Source: JAJDOJ01 sp034722015
Lineage (GTDB): Bacteria; Pseudomonadota; Gammaproteobacteria; JAJDOJ01
Length of the DNA stretch: 24,386 nt
Direction: 5' to 3'
Assembly (NCBI GenBank): GCA_034722015.1
Contig: JAYENI010000225.1
Span: 1-24,386 of the forward strand
A model generated the notes under the pieces. It saw nothing but the letters and a program-made list of their open reading frames with translations. It was not told the origin of the DNA and did no database searches. A program made the translations under genes and the position numbers. Positions 1 to 11,363 of the stretch are shown one piece after another (position 1 is the first letter of the stretch; each line of letters opens with the position of its first letter).

Positions 1-7
1 GGCCCCG

Positions 8-463
8 TTGTTTCTGCTTGTCCTGACGGCCATCACGGTTGCACCAGCCACCGCGAGCGATGCCCCGGTCGTGACGGTCCAGGTGGAAGCGGAATTCGGG
101 GACGTCCTGGACAGCGTGAAATCGACAATCGCCGGTCGCGGTATCAACATCGCCCACGTATTACCCGCCAGCGAGATGCTCAATCGAACCGGTGAGTCAT
201 TCGGTATCAAGGAGAACGTCTTTATCGAGGCCCAGATAGTGGAGTTCTGCAGCGCAAAGATCTCCCATCACCTGGCCAGGGCAAACCCCGAGAACATCCT
301 GCTCTGTCCCTTCACCATCAGTGTCTACGTGCTCACGTCGGACCCCGACCATGTGCGGGTCTCGTACCGTCGCCCCTATGTGATCGACCCCGAGTCCGCA
401 CCCGCCGTCAAGGAGATCGTGGAACTGGTGGAAGGGATCATCGAGGAGGCCGTTGCGTGGTAG
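8..463 (+). CDS. DUF302 domain protein, exported (5' end cut by window)
   Basis: The reading frame is open to the left edge of the window, so the true start may lie upstream; the first usable codon inside is TTG at 8. The visible N-terminus is a hydrophobic stretch followed by an Ala-rich segment (ATASDAP), which looks like the end of a Sec signal peptide with a cleavage site near residue 16. The mature part (about 130 residues) has the DUF302 pattern: an N-terminal strand after which comes the D-x-V-D-S-V-K-S-T-I helix, a G-R-G-I-N-I-A-H-V-L segment, and a central CxxK-like stretch around EFCSAKISHHL. DUF302 proteins are small periplasmic or cytosolic proteins of unknown biochemical role, common in sulfur- and metal-metabolising bacteria. 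The gene faces the minus-strand ATPase pair, and only 67 nt separate the two stop codons. The family call is fairly sure; no function can be stated. Confidence 0.75.
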   Translation: MFLLVLTAITVAPATASDAPVVTVQVEAEFGDVLDSVKSTIAGRGINIAHVLPASEMLNRTGESFGIKENVFIEAQIVEFCSAKISHHLARANPENILLCPFTISVYVLTSDPDHVRVSYRRPYVIDPESAPAVKEIVELVEGIIEEAVAW

Positions 464-530
464 TCGGCGCGTGATGGCCCGTTCAGACTTCGTCGAACGA
501 AGCGGTGAGGACCAGGGCATGTCCTCCTGA

Positions 531-2882
531 TCAATCACCAGTTTTTTTCGACAGTTCGTCCCATGCCTGCAGCCCGCCTGCGAGCCCTAGCCGATCCGCC
601 AACTGGGCCAAGGCATCCAGTGCCTGAGCCAGTTGCATTGGCCTGGCGAGCCGATAGGCCTGCACCCAGGCACTGACCGCTTCCTGGACCTCCTCGTTTT
701 GCAGATGTATGTGACCCATGTTGAACAGGGTGGTGCCTTCGCCGGATTTGTCGCCGATCTCCTGCTGAATCGCGAGTGACTGCTTGAGGTAACCGAGCGC
801 GGTGTCGTAGTCGCCGCGGGCCCTGAAAATCTGGGAAATATTATTGAGCGTGGTGCCTTCGCCGGATTTGTCGCCGATCTCCTGACGTATCGCGAGTGAC
901 TGCTTGAGGTAACCGAGTGCGGTGTCGTAGTCGCCGCGGGCCCTGAAAATCTGGGAAATATTATTGAGCGTGGTGCCTTCGCCGGATTTGTCGCCGATCT
1001 CTTGCTGAATCGCGAGAGACTGCTTGAGGTAACCGAGCGCGGTGTCGTAGTCGCCGCGGGCATCGTAGATCTGGGAAATGTTGTTTAGCGCAATGCCCTC
1101 TTGCTTGCGGTCACCCTGTCTTCGGCTGGCTTCCAAAATCTCCTCGAAAGTCCGCAGAGCCTCGGGTATCTGGCCGTCCATGAACTGGCTCCTGGACATG
1201 TCATGCAGCGCGACAATCCGTTTTGCCGGGTCGCTCAAACCCCGCAACAGGTCTCGCTGCAAAGCGATATTGATGCGGTGCAGGCCTGAGCCGGTGAAGT
1301 CCATTCCCAACTCATGGGCCAAGCGCGCTGCGGTCTCCAGGCGGCCGGAGCGCTGCTCCTGCCAATACTCGATCATGCCCTCCATGCGTTTGCGAATATT
1401 GGGCTCCAGCTCCCCGCCTGCCCAGCGCCTGGCCTGTTCGTGCATCCAGATGAATATGCCGTTGGATTGGGTCGGAATTTTCACTTCGTGCAAGAGATCT
1501 ACTCCGCGCCCCTTCAGACCGTCCCGCAATTGGCGGACGGCCAGGTCCAGTTTGGCCTGGGTCCGTTCATCGGCGGGTCCCACCTCGGTCAGGTAGTCCA
1601 GGGTCTCCCTATCGCCGGCCCCCTCCAGCTTTTGCCGCAGCTCGCAACGTTTTTCCTCCCGTTCCTCGGGTTCTGCGTACCAGCGGGTAAAGAAGTCCAC
1701 CAGGTACGGCAGGTAACGACGTTGCACACGGGACTGGCTCATGGCCAGCCAGATGTCGAAGAAACCTTCCTTGATACGGTATAGCCGTGAGCGCTTGTCC
1801 TCCGGATTGGGGGAGACGGAAAGGTAGCCTGCGTCGGTCATGCGCTTGAGCAGGGTGGAGGTTTGCTGTGCGCTCTTGCGCAGCCGGCGTGCGACTCGCG
1901 CCGGGGTGCGCGGCTCCTCGCGCATCAGAGCCAGGGTCTCCAGCACGGCCCGTTCCTGGGCCGGCAGCTCCTTGATGCGGTCCTGGTAAAATGGTGAGAT
2001 GCCGTCCAGCAACTTGTGAAACTGGGTGCGCACCTCCAGCAGCTTTTCGTGACCGATCAACTCGTAGAGCATCATGGTCAGTCGTGGGTTACCGCCGGTC
2101 ATGGTGTGCAGGGCGCGGATCCTTGGGACCAGCTTGTCGAAGCGTTCCAGCAGTTCCCGGCGGCCGTCCCACTCCAGGTTGAGACGAATCAGCTCCAGGG
2201 TTTGGGCTTCTTCCAGTTCGCCAATGACCTGGATGTCGAAAAAGTCGTAAAGGGGATGGCGGACGTCGTTGAGGCCGGGAAAGAATGCCGGCGAGGTGGC
2301 CACCAGTAGCACATGGGGGCTGTCCATCAGAAAGCTGCGCAGGCGGTGGATATCCCTGGGCTTCTTGATCTGCTGTGTCACCAGCACGTCCAGATTCTCC
2401 ATCAGCAACAGCAGGGTGTTGCCGCTCTCCTGGCACCACTGCTTTAGCCTCGGCAGGATGCGGTCGATGATGAGGACGTCGTCCTCTTCCACATGGAGCT
2501 CGCGGTATAGTTCCGCCCATTGGTCATCGCCATCGCCGGACCCCAGAATCTCGACGATGCCCAGCAGGAGGTCGGCAAAGGAGAGCAGGCGGTTATTCTC
2601 CTCTGGAAAGCGGACGGTGCGGAACTGCACAGTGAGCTTGGGATCCTGTTCCAAGCCGTATTGCAGCAGGTTCAACAGATGGGTTTTGCCGATGCCGCGG
2701 GGGCCGATCAGAAGCATGTGCTGACCGCTTTTTTTGGCGCCCCGACGCCGGAGCTTGTCCAATAGGTCGTCGAGCAGCTCGGAGCGTCCGACACTGGTGG
2801 AGACCAACCGCGCTGTACTGGTGATGTTGGCGCGGTAGAGGCCAATGACAGAATCCTGCACCATGGAATCAGGCTGCGTCAT
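531..2882 (-). CDS. STAND-like P-loop ATPase with winged-helix region and C-terminal TPRs
   Basis: A 783-residue protein. Residues 60-67 are a Walker A motif (GPRGIGKT, K66). A Walker B-like LLLLMENLD strand follows near 160-170, then a sensor-like VLLVATSP strand. Residues about 310-380 resemble a MarR-type winged helix (ARVARRLRKSAQQTSTLLKRM followed by a basic DKRSRLYRI wing). The C-terminal half is helical and ends in TPRs at about residues 575-740. Three of these are coded by a nearly identical 120-bp DNA repeat (40 residues per unit). This layout, NTPase plus HTH plus superstructure-forming repeats, is that of STAND-type signalling or defence ATPases, in which the repeats sense a ligand; that role is inference. 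The start ATG at 2882 overlaps the 3' end of the upstream ATPase gene by 14 nt, so the two are co-transcribed and probably work together. An internal ATG seven codons in is a possible alternative start. Confidence 0.8.
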   Translation of the reverse strand: MTQPDSMVQDSVIGLYRANITSTARLVSTSVGRSELLDDLLDKLRRRGAKKSGQHMLLIGPRGIGKTHLLNLLQYGLEQDPKLTVQFRTVRFPEENNRLLSFADLLLGIVEILGSGDGDDQWAELYRELHVEEDDVLIIDRILPRLKQWCQESGNTLLLLMENLDVLVTQQIKKPRDIHRLRSFLMDSPHVLLVATSPAFFPGLNDVRHPLYDFFDIQVIGELEEAQTLELIRLNLEWDGRRELLERFDKLVPRIRALHTMTGGNPRLTMMLYELIGHEKLLEVRTQFHKLLDGISPFYQDRIKELPAQERAVLETLALMREEPRTPARVARRLRKSAQQTSTLLKRMTDAGYLSVSPNPEDKRSRLYRIKEGFFDIWLAMSQSRVQRRYLPYLVDFFTRWYAEPEEREEKRCELRQKLEGAGDRETLDYLTEVGPADERTQAKLDLAVRQLRDGLKGRGVDLLHEVKIPTQSNGIFIWMHEQARRWAGGELEPNIRKRMEGMIEYWQEQRSGRLETAARLAHELGMDFTGSGLHRINIALQRDLLRGLSDPAKRIVALHDMSRSQFMDGQIPEALRTFEEILEASRRQGDRKQEGIALNNISQIYDARGDYDTALGYLKQSLAIQQEIGDKSGEGTTLNNISQIFRARGDYDTALGYLKQSLAIRQEIGDKSGEGTTLNNISQIFRARGDYDTALGYLKQSLAIQQEIGDKSGEGTTLFNMGHIHLQNEEVQEAVSAWVQAYRLARPMQLAQALDALAQLADRLGLAGGLQAWDELSKKTGD
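721..1080 (-). repeat. Three tandem 120-bp repeats encoding TPR units
   Basis: Copies lie at 721-840, 841-960 and 961-1080. By eye, copy 1 differs from copy 2 at 9 of 120 positions and copy 2 from copy 3 at 12 of 120. A fourth, strongly diverged unit occupies about 1081-1200. The unit length is an exact multiple of three, and each copy encodes one 40-residue TPR with the core GDYDTALGYLKQSLAI. The near identity at DNA level points to recent duplication or gene conversion, and copy number could vary between strains. Confidence 0.9.
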
Positions 2883-4128
2883 AGCCGTAGTTTCTCTTCC
2901 ACCAGACCTTTAGCAACCGACTGCCGAAATCCAGGTGATCACCGCTGCGCTCCACGTAGAAATCGCTTTGCAGGCGCAGCAGCAGATGGTTGAAGGACTG
3001 TTTCACGGCGTGTCCCCGGCGCGGGGTGGTTTTGCTGCTCTCCAGCTCGGTATAGATGCTCAACAATACCTTCAGGCTCGCGCCCTGCTGTGTCAGGGAC
3101 AGGTGATCCAGCAGGGCATAGGCCGGCTCCTGATCCTCCTCCGGATAGTGCAGGCGGATGCGGCTGTGGAAGTGCTGCAGCTTGTCGTGGGCCGCTTCGC
3201 CCAGCAGGACGTGCTGAAAGACGTGCTGCACGGTTGCCGGGGTCAAGGTATCGCGTCCCTGACGGCGCCAATGGCGGTACAGCTCCTGGGTCAGCAATTG
3301 CAGGAAAAACGGGATGGGATTCCCCAACAGGCGCTGAATCTCGGGGATGATCCCGGGCTCGAAAGAAACGTCCCGGCCGGTCAACATTTTGGTGACGAAG
3401 ACGTTGACTTCGCTGTCTCTCAGAGGCGGCAGGACTTCGGTGCGAAAATCGTTGATCAGTTTGAGCTGACCTATTTCATCCAGTGTGCCTCGGATATTCA
3501 CGGAACCGCCCACCATCCAGCGGATGTGGGAATCACCTGGCGTTTGGCGCATTTTCCGGAACATGTGAAGGAAGGCTGTCAGGTCTTCCCTGGATCGGGA
3601 CTGCATGGCGGTGAGCATGTCCGGCAGCTCGTCGATGATGAACAAAATCGGCTCGCCGGGCGCCGCTACCCTGTCCATGAACTGAACCGCCAGTTCCCGC
3701 CACTGCGCGTCCCAGTCTCCCGCCTTGCGCAACTTGACCTTGAAATCCAGGAATTCTATTCCTTCAACACGACCGGCCAGTTCTTTCAGCAACCCCCAGG
3801 AGGGAGCGAGTACCCTGTGCAGGAAATCCGGTTGATGCTCGTTGACGGCGTCGATCAGTGAGATAAAGAATTCTGCCGGCGTTTCCAGGGGCTCCACATT
3901 CAGGTGGACGACATGGAAGCCACTGCGGGGCTGATCCAGCAGCCGATACATGACGCTGGTCTTACCCATACGCCGGGGCGCCAGCAGAAGGACGTTCTCT
4001 TTGCCCAGGGCTTCCCACAACTCCTCTACGAACTCTTGTCGGAAACAGAAATCGTCATTCCGAGCCAGGCCACCTACGACAAAATCAACAGGTACGTATC
4101 TCTCCTTTCGCCAAACAATTTTGCACAC
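2869..4128 (-). CDS. P-loop ATPase (archaeal-ATPase-like AAA protein)
   Basis: A 419-residue protein with Walker A APRRMGKTS at about residues 50-58 and Walker B ILFIIDELPDML around 160-170. A later arginine-rich region and a helical C-terminal domain (about 300-419) end in FGSRLLKVWWKRNYG. The family resembles the broad group of ATPases that pair with TPR or HTH proteins; specific substrates are unknown. It is the first gene of a two-gene minus-strand operon and overlaps the TPR-ATPase gene by 14 nt. The GTG at 4128 is the first start codon after an upstream in-frame stop, but it has no good Shine-Dalgarno. A strong AAGGAGAG lies inside the frame and is followed at proper spacing by GTA CCT GTT GAT, where homologs might be expected to start. 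The real start is therefore uncertain and may be non-canonical. Confidence 0.75.
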   Translation of the reverse strand: MCKIVWRKERYVPVDFVVGGLARNDDFCFRQEFVEELWEALGKENVLLLAPRRMGKTSVMYRLLDQPRSGFHVVHLNVEPLETPAEFFISLIDAVNEHQPDFLHRVLAPSWGLLKELAGRVEGIEFLDFKVKLRKAGDWDAQWRELAVQFMDRVAAPGEPILFIIDELPDMLTAMQSRSREDLTAFLHMFRKMRQTPGDSHIRWMVGGSVNIRGTLDEIGQLKLINDFRTEVLPPLRDSEVNVFVTKMLTGRDVSFEPGIIPEIQRLLGNPIPFFLQLLTQELYRHWRRQGRDTLTPATVQHVFQHVLLGEAAHDKLQHFHSRIRLHYPEEDQEPAYALLDHLSLTQQGASLKVLLSIYTELESSKTTPRRGHAVKQSFNHLLLRLQSDFYVERSGDHLDFGSRLLKVWWKRNYGYDAA

Positions 4129-4134
4129 CTATAA

Positions 4135-4208
4135 TGTTGTACATCATTACTGTTGCCTAAAAAGCATAGCACACAGGTTAAAGAATACAACAAATGTGTT
4201 GCACAACA
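4135..4208 (-). promoter_or_regulatory. Promoter and operator-like inverted repeats of the ATPase operon
   Basis: On the minus strand, a -35-like TTGTAT (complement of 4185-4190) and an extended -10 TGCTATGCT (hexamer = complement of 4163-4168) are spaced 16 bp and point to the ATPase genes. Around them sit repeats of the half-site TGTTG/CAACA: a TGTTG-CA-CAACA palindrome at 4197-4208, an overlapping CAACA-AATG-TGTTG inverted repeat at 4188-4201, and an imperfect TGTTG-TA-CATCA site at 4135-4146. Sites on both sides of the promoter suggest control by a dimeric repressor, possibly the HTH-bearing ATPase itself (inference). The rest of 4209-4370 is AT-rich, with a repeated TACTTATA (near 4261 and 4286), and holds no gene that I can see. 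Confidence 0.4.
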
Positions 4209-4370
4209 TTCCAGCTGTATAAAGAGAGAACGAAGCAGGCGGCAAAGAAAGATGAATCAGTACTTATAATTGCATATTAATTAATTACTTATAGTGAAAA
4301 CTTCAAGGCTGAGGAGGAAAACAGCAGCCAGCCGAATGGTGACCCCATATCGAACCCGTGTATCGATAGA

Positions 4371-4721
4371 TCAGGTCTGATCGACGACCACCGGGGTCGG
4401 TTTCCCCGCCTCGATCATGACCCGCTGGCAGAGGGTCTGTAGCTCGCTGTCGGAAGTCCCGAGCCGGATCACCTCCAGGGCACAGGCCTCCTTCGGTAAG
4501 CTATCGATCACGAACTGACCTCCGTCGGAGAACACCGGCGGCTGGCCGGGCAGTCCGACGATGCTGATGCCGTAGGCCTTTTCGATCTCCACGGCAGATT
4601 TGCCGGACTGACAGGGTGGTGGAAATGACTCGCGGTCCACGCGTGGTACGGACCGTCGAGCCGTAACAGCCGGTAGCTTGTTATATTCTCGGCTTTCACG
4701 GCGAATGGGCAAGCGATTCAT
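4371..4721 (-). CDS. Hypothetical protein (weak call)
   Basis: An open frame of about 116 residues when started at the ATG at 4721, which follows GGGAG at 4-5 nt. A longer version from 4820 would add a hydrophobic stretch (VLVVLVIVVRSIAAG), but it runs over the region where the lptF promoter is expected. The C-terminal half, with short motifs such as EIEKAYGISIVGLPG and VIDSLPKEACALEVIRLG, has a natural protein composition. The N-terminal half is Arg-rich and may be read-through of non-coding DNA. I do not recognise a family. It could be an eroded gene remnant. If it is not real, 4129-4883 is a 755-nt stretch without a gene. Confidence 0.35.
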   Translation of the reverse strand: MNRLPIRRESREYNKLPAVTARRSVPRVDRESFPPPCQSGKSAVEIEKAYGISIVGLPGQPPVFSDGGQFVIDSLPKEACALEVIRLGTSDSELQTLCQRVMIEAGKPTPVVVDQT

Positions 4722-4730
4722 GAGACTCCC

Positions 4731-4742
4731 GGCCGCTATACT
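4731..4742 (+). promoter_or_regulatory. Candidate -10 region for lptFG
   Basis: The 12-mer GGCCGCTATACT contains a near-consensus -10 hexamer, TATACT (4737-4742). It lies about 140 nt before the lptF start, with no convincing -35. The same 12-mer occurs at 7095-7106 before the helicase gene, which supports a promoter role. Confidence 0.35.
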
Positions 4743-4883
4743 GCGCACGACAATCACCAGGACAACAAGAACTTGCCTACCTTCATCGGCATCCACTTCC
4801 TCTTCCAGGCGACCCACCACTGTGCACGGCGCGCTGTTTCACTGTAGGCTCCGGTAGCTCCCTGATTGAATTCGAATTGACGA

Positions 4884-6020
4884 ATGGGTACAGCGCGAAC
4901 CGGTCGCGGCGGCGGCCTGACAATCATTGAACGGGCGTTGCTCGGGGAATCGTTCAGGTCCTTCCTGAACGTCCTGCTCGTCCTCTGCCTGATCATCCTG
5001 GGACACACCTTCGTCAGCCTTCTCGACGAGGTGGTGGGGGGCGGGCTGCCGCAATCGTTTCTGTTGCCCATGCTCGGTCTGGGGATGATCGAGTTGATGG
5101 TGCAGCTCCTGCCGCTGGCCCTGATGCTCGGCATCATGCTGGCGTTCGGGCGCATGTACCGGGACAGCGAGATGGTGGCGATCCGGGCCAGCGGTATCGG
5201 CTACGGGCGGATCTACCGGACACTGATGTACCTGGCCGTACCCGTCACGCTGATGCTGATCGTGCTGTCGCTCTATATATCACCCCTTTCAGTCCAGGTC
5301 GCCGACCGGTTTGTTTTTCAGGCCGAGCATCGCCCGGACATCGATTCGGTGGCCGAGGGGCGGTTTCTCGAGGCGAACGACGGCGACTGGGTGGTATTCG
5401 CGGTGAGCCGGCGTCGCGGTGATCGCAGCCTGCAGGGCGTTTTCGTGCACAATCGCGACGACGACAAGGTCGTGATCGAGACCGCGCTCAGCGCCGGGCA
5501 GCGCGTGGACCCGAAGACGGGCGAACATCTGCTGGTACTCAGGGACGGGCAACGTTACGAGGGCTCGCCGGGTCGGGGAGATTACCAGGTGCTGTCTTTC
5601 GACAAACATTCGATCCGCATTCCGCCACTGGCCGGTTCGGGTCTTCTCGACGATCTGAAGGCGGCGCCGACCGTGGATCTGCTGCAGTCGGACGAACCCG
5701 CAAAGGCCGCCGAGTTGCAGGCGCGCCTGACGATACCCGCCAGCGCCATGCTGCTGGTGCTGCTCGCCGTTCCGTTGTCGCATGCGACGCCGCGTCAGGG
5801 TCGCTTCGGAAAAATCGTGATCGCCATATTGATCTACATCCTCTACGCCAATCTGAATATCTTCGCGCTCAGCCTGATCGCGACCGGCCGGTGGCCGGGC
5901 TGGGTCGGTACCTGGTGGGTGCAGTTGCTGCTGGCGGGGCTGGTCGTTGCATTGCTTCTGCGACAGTACGGTTGGTACTGGACCTCGCATCGCCTCGTGT
6001 TACGGACCCCCGTGCCGTGA
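4884..6020 (+). CDS. lptF: LPS export system permease LptF
   Basis: LptF is one of the two inner-membrane permeases of the LptB2FGC ABC transporter, which extracts LPS from the inner membrane and feeds it to the periplasmic bridge. The 378-residue product is of family length. It has the expected plan: an N-terminal IIERALLGE-type helix, three membrane segments within about residues 25-130, a periplasmic beta-jellyroll (about 140-260, with VFVHNRDDDK and LVLRDGQRYEG segments), and three C-terminal membrane segments (about 285-365, starting with AELQARLTIPASAMLLVLLAVPLS). The marked ATG has a poor ribosome site. The conserved part starts near residue 12, so a shorter non-ATG start is possible. 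It is followed at once by lptG, the usual partner. The common neighbours pepA, holC and valS are absent upstream. Confidence 0.93.
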   Translation: MGTARTGRGGGLTIIERALLGESFRSFLNVLLVLCLIILGHTFVSLLDEVVGGGLPQSFLLPMLGLGMIELMVQLLPLALMLGIMLAFGRMYRDSEMVAIRASGIGYGRIYRTLMYLAVPVTLMLIVLSLYISPLSVQVADRFVFQAEHRPDIDSVAEGRFLEANDGDWVVFAVSRRRGDRSLQGVFVHNRDDDKVVIETALSAGQRVDPKTGEHLLVLRDGQRYEGSPGRGDYQVLSFDKHSIRIPPLAGSGLLDDLKAAPTVDLLQSDEPAKAAELQARLTIPASAMLLVLLAVPLSHATPRQGRFGKIVIAILIYILYANLNIFALSLIATGRWPGWVGTWWVQLLLAGLVVALLLRQYGWYWTSHRLVLRTPVP

Positions 6021-6025
6021 GGCGC

Positions 6026-7081
6026 ATGGATCGTTACCTCGGTCGGGCGATCATCATGGGCACCCTGGCCGCGTTACTTCTCCTGGTATCGGTCAACGTG
6101 ATCGTCGACTTTGCGCACAACGCGCGGCTGGCGGGAAAGACAGGCGGTACGATGGGTCTTGCCGTGGCGCGCACATTGCTCACGGCGCCGCGCCGGGTAT
6201 TCGAGTTTTTCCCGACCGCGATGCTGCTGGGCAGCCTGCTGAGTCTCGGCAACCTGGCGGCCCGCAACGAACTCGTGGTGATGCGCGTCTCCGGCATGTC
6301 GCTCTACCAGATCGCCTGGGCGGCGCTCAAGGCGGCCATTCCGCTGGTGCTGGGCATCATCCTGATGGGTGAGTTCGTCATACCGCCCGCAGAACAGATG
6401 CAGCGCAGTGTGGGCAAACCCCAGGGCGCCGGACCGGTCGGTCTGGGTTCGAGGAGCGGCCTGTGGGCGCGGGATGGTGACCGCATCATCAACATCGGGA
6501 CCGTTTACCCGGACATGCGTGTGCAGAATGTTTACGTCTATTCGCTGGACGACACCATGCGCCTGAGCGAAGTCACTCATGCCGGTTCCGGCATCTACCG
6601 GGGGGATTACTGGGACGTGACCGATGTCAGCCGCAGCACCCTGACCGATGATCGTGTCCTGACCGAACATGCCAGAGAGGAGCGGTGGCCGCGACTCGTG
6701 TCGCCGGATACCATCGATGTGGTGGTCGTGGAACCGGACCGCATGTCGTCGCGAAAGCTTGCCCACTACGTGGAGTACCTCGAAAGGAACAACCTGGATT
6801 CAGCGCGTTATGACCTGGCTTTCTGGCAACGGTTTACCGTGCCGCTGACCGCGCTGCCGCTGCTCCTGATCGCCGTGCCGTTCTCGGTCGGCCCGACGCG
6901 CTCCGGCGGGGCGGGGCAACGGTTGTTTGTCGGCATCGTCGTCGGTGTGACCTTCCACCTGCTGAAAGAATCGTTCAATAATATCGGTCTGGTCTATGGA
7001 TTGCCGCCGCTGATCGGGGCGTTCCTGCCCGTGATGGTGCTGTTCGCGATCGCCGCGCTGATGCTTCGGCGGGTAAACTAG
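6026..7081 (+). CDS. lptG: LPS export system permease LptG
   Basis: This is the second permease of the LptB2FG transporter. Starting at ATG 6026 (MDRYLGRAI), the product has 351 residues, typical for LptG. A GTG at 6017 overlaps the lptF stop as GTGA and would add three residues, so translational coupling to lptF is likely in either case. Features are an N-terminal membrane helix with the VNVIVDF segment, a second pair of helices, the ARNELVVMRVSGMSLYQIAWA coupling-helix region near residues 85-105 that contacts LptB, a periplasmic domain (about 140-260), the YVEYLERNNLDSARYDLAFWQR element, and C-terminal helices ending in MLRRVN. A longer upstream reading of the same frame overlaps lptF by over 100 nt and is not credible. 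Confidence 0.93.
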   Translation: MDRYLGRAIIMGTLAALLLLVSVNVIVDFAHNARLAGKTGGTMGLAVARTLLTAPRRVFEFFPTAMLLGSLLSLGNLAARNELVVMRVSGMSLYQIAWAALKAAIPLVLGIILMGEFVIPPAEQMQRSVGKPQGAGPVGLGSRSGLWARDGDRIINIGTVYPDMRVQNVYVYSLDDTMRLSEVTHAGSGIYRGDYWDVTDVSRSTLTDDRVLTEHAREERWPRLVSPDTIDVVVVEPDRMSSRKLAHYVEYLERNNLDSARYDLAFWQRFTVPLTALPLLLIAVPFSVGPTRSGGAGQRLFVGIVVGVTFHLLKESFNNIGLVYGLPPLIGAFLPVMVLFAIAALMLRRVN

Positions 7082-7094
7082 CCCGCCGCGGTAA

Positions 7095-7106
7095 GGCCGC
7101 TATACT
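7095..7106 (+). promoter_or_regulatory. Candidate -10 region for the defence island
   Basis: A second copy of GGCCGCTATACT, with TATACT at 7101-7106. It sits 85 nt before the helicase start in the 110-nt gap after lptG. No good -35 is visible, so this rests on the -10 and its repeat upstream of lptF. Confidence 0.35.
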
Positions 7107-7191
7107 TTCCTCTCATTCCCGCAACCCCGGACTCCCTCGTGCTACGTTCCAGACTGGTTGCGCCACCAACCCGACTGATCCGGACCTGACC

Positions 7192-10730
<3,539 letters not shown>

Positions 10731-10734
<4 letters not shown>

Positions 10735-10967
10735 CGCATCGGTTTACCCTGGAAAAGGACTGCTGGTATGGCTGGCAGATGTTGCCCGGATACACCGAGG
10801 GCTGTCAGCCGTATTACTCGCCCATATTCGTCACCAGGTCTATTTCAGAAAACTCCGTCCGAATGACTGATTCTGAACCTGCCCGTTTCAATTCCGGTTC
10901 AAGGGCTCTATGGTTCGTAGCGATGGCAGCCGATGAATCACAGCCCGGACTCTTTCATGAACATTGA
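10731..10967 (+). pseudogene. Remnant of a small gene downstream of the helicase
   Basis: A GTG that overlaps the helicase stop (GTGA) opens a 78-residue frame. The first ~36 residues (FTLEKDCWYGWQMLPGY ... YYSPIFVTR) read like a real, aromatic-rich conserved N-terminus. From about 10839 on, the sequence drops in GC and becomes low-quality (RFNSGSRALWFVAMAADESQPG), and the frame runs into the start of the HepT gene. I infer that a small gene, once coupled to the helicase, lost its 3' part when the HepT/MNT pair arrived. I cannot name the parent family with certainty. It could instead be a short intact gene of unknown function. Confidence 0.45.
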
Positions 10968-11352
10968 GCGCTTCAGGCAACGCATCGTGGATTTCCAGAC
11001 CGCCGTCTTCCGTCTCGGGGAGGCCTGTGATCAGGAGGAGAACAGCTTTATCCGGGACTCGGTCATCCAGCGCTTCGAGTTCAGCTACGAACTGTGCTGG
11101 AAGATGCTGAAGATGAAACTGGAGGCCGAGGGCATCGACGCCCGGAGCCCGCGGGAGACAGTCGTCGAGGCGTTGTCGATGGGGCTGATCTCCGACGGCA
11201 ACGCCTGGACGGAACTGCACCGAATGCGCAACCTGACCAGTCACACCTACGACGAGGCGCTGGCGAGGGAGGTCTATGACTTCGTTCGGGATACCGGCCT
11301 GTCGCTGCTGAAGTCCTTGTCGGAGACCACCGCGGCCTGGTTGCAGGACTGA
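10957..11352 (+). CDS. HepT-like HEPN protein (HI0074 family)
   Basis: An all-helical protein of 131 residues from ATG 10957 (MNIERFRQR); an in-frame ATG at 10933 would add eight. It matches the nucleotidyltransferase-substrate-binding (HI0074/HepT) type, with an RFEFSYELCWKMLK helix and the HEPN active-site motif R-x4-H-x-Y as R91-NLTS-H96-T-Y98. In characterised MNT/HepT toxin-antitoxin pairs, HepT is an RNase and MNT silences it by AMP transfer onto the tyrosine of this motif. All three key residues are present, so a working toxin is plausible. The MNT gene follows after 11 nt, the standard arrangement of such a pair. It sits between the helicase and methylase of the island, so it may act as a guard that fires if the system is disturbed (inference). 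Confidence 0.88.
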   Translation: MNIERFRQRIVDFQTAVFRLGEACDQEENSFIRDSVIQRFEFSYELCWKMLKMKLEAEGIDARSPRETVVEALSMGLISDGNAWTELHRMRNLTSHTYDEALAREVYDFVRDTGLSLLKSLSETTAAWLQD

Positions 11353-11363
11353 GCGCGGGCACA

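Noticed and set aside
488..502. Small hairpin (CTTCGT/ACGAAG) between the converging DUF302 and ATPase genes
   Set aside because: The stem is only 6 bp and no T-run follows on either strand, so a terminator call is not supported.
721..1080. Regular DNA repeats that might suggest a CRISPR array or minisatellite
   Set aside because: The unit is 120 bp, in frame, without spacers, and encodes TPRs in the ATPase gene.
5891..6025. Longer N-terminus for LptG
   Set aside because: It would overlap lptF by 130 nt and adds residues unlike the family; ATG 6026 or GTG 6017 fits known LptG length.
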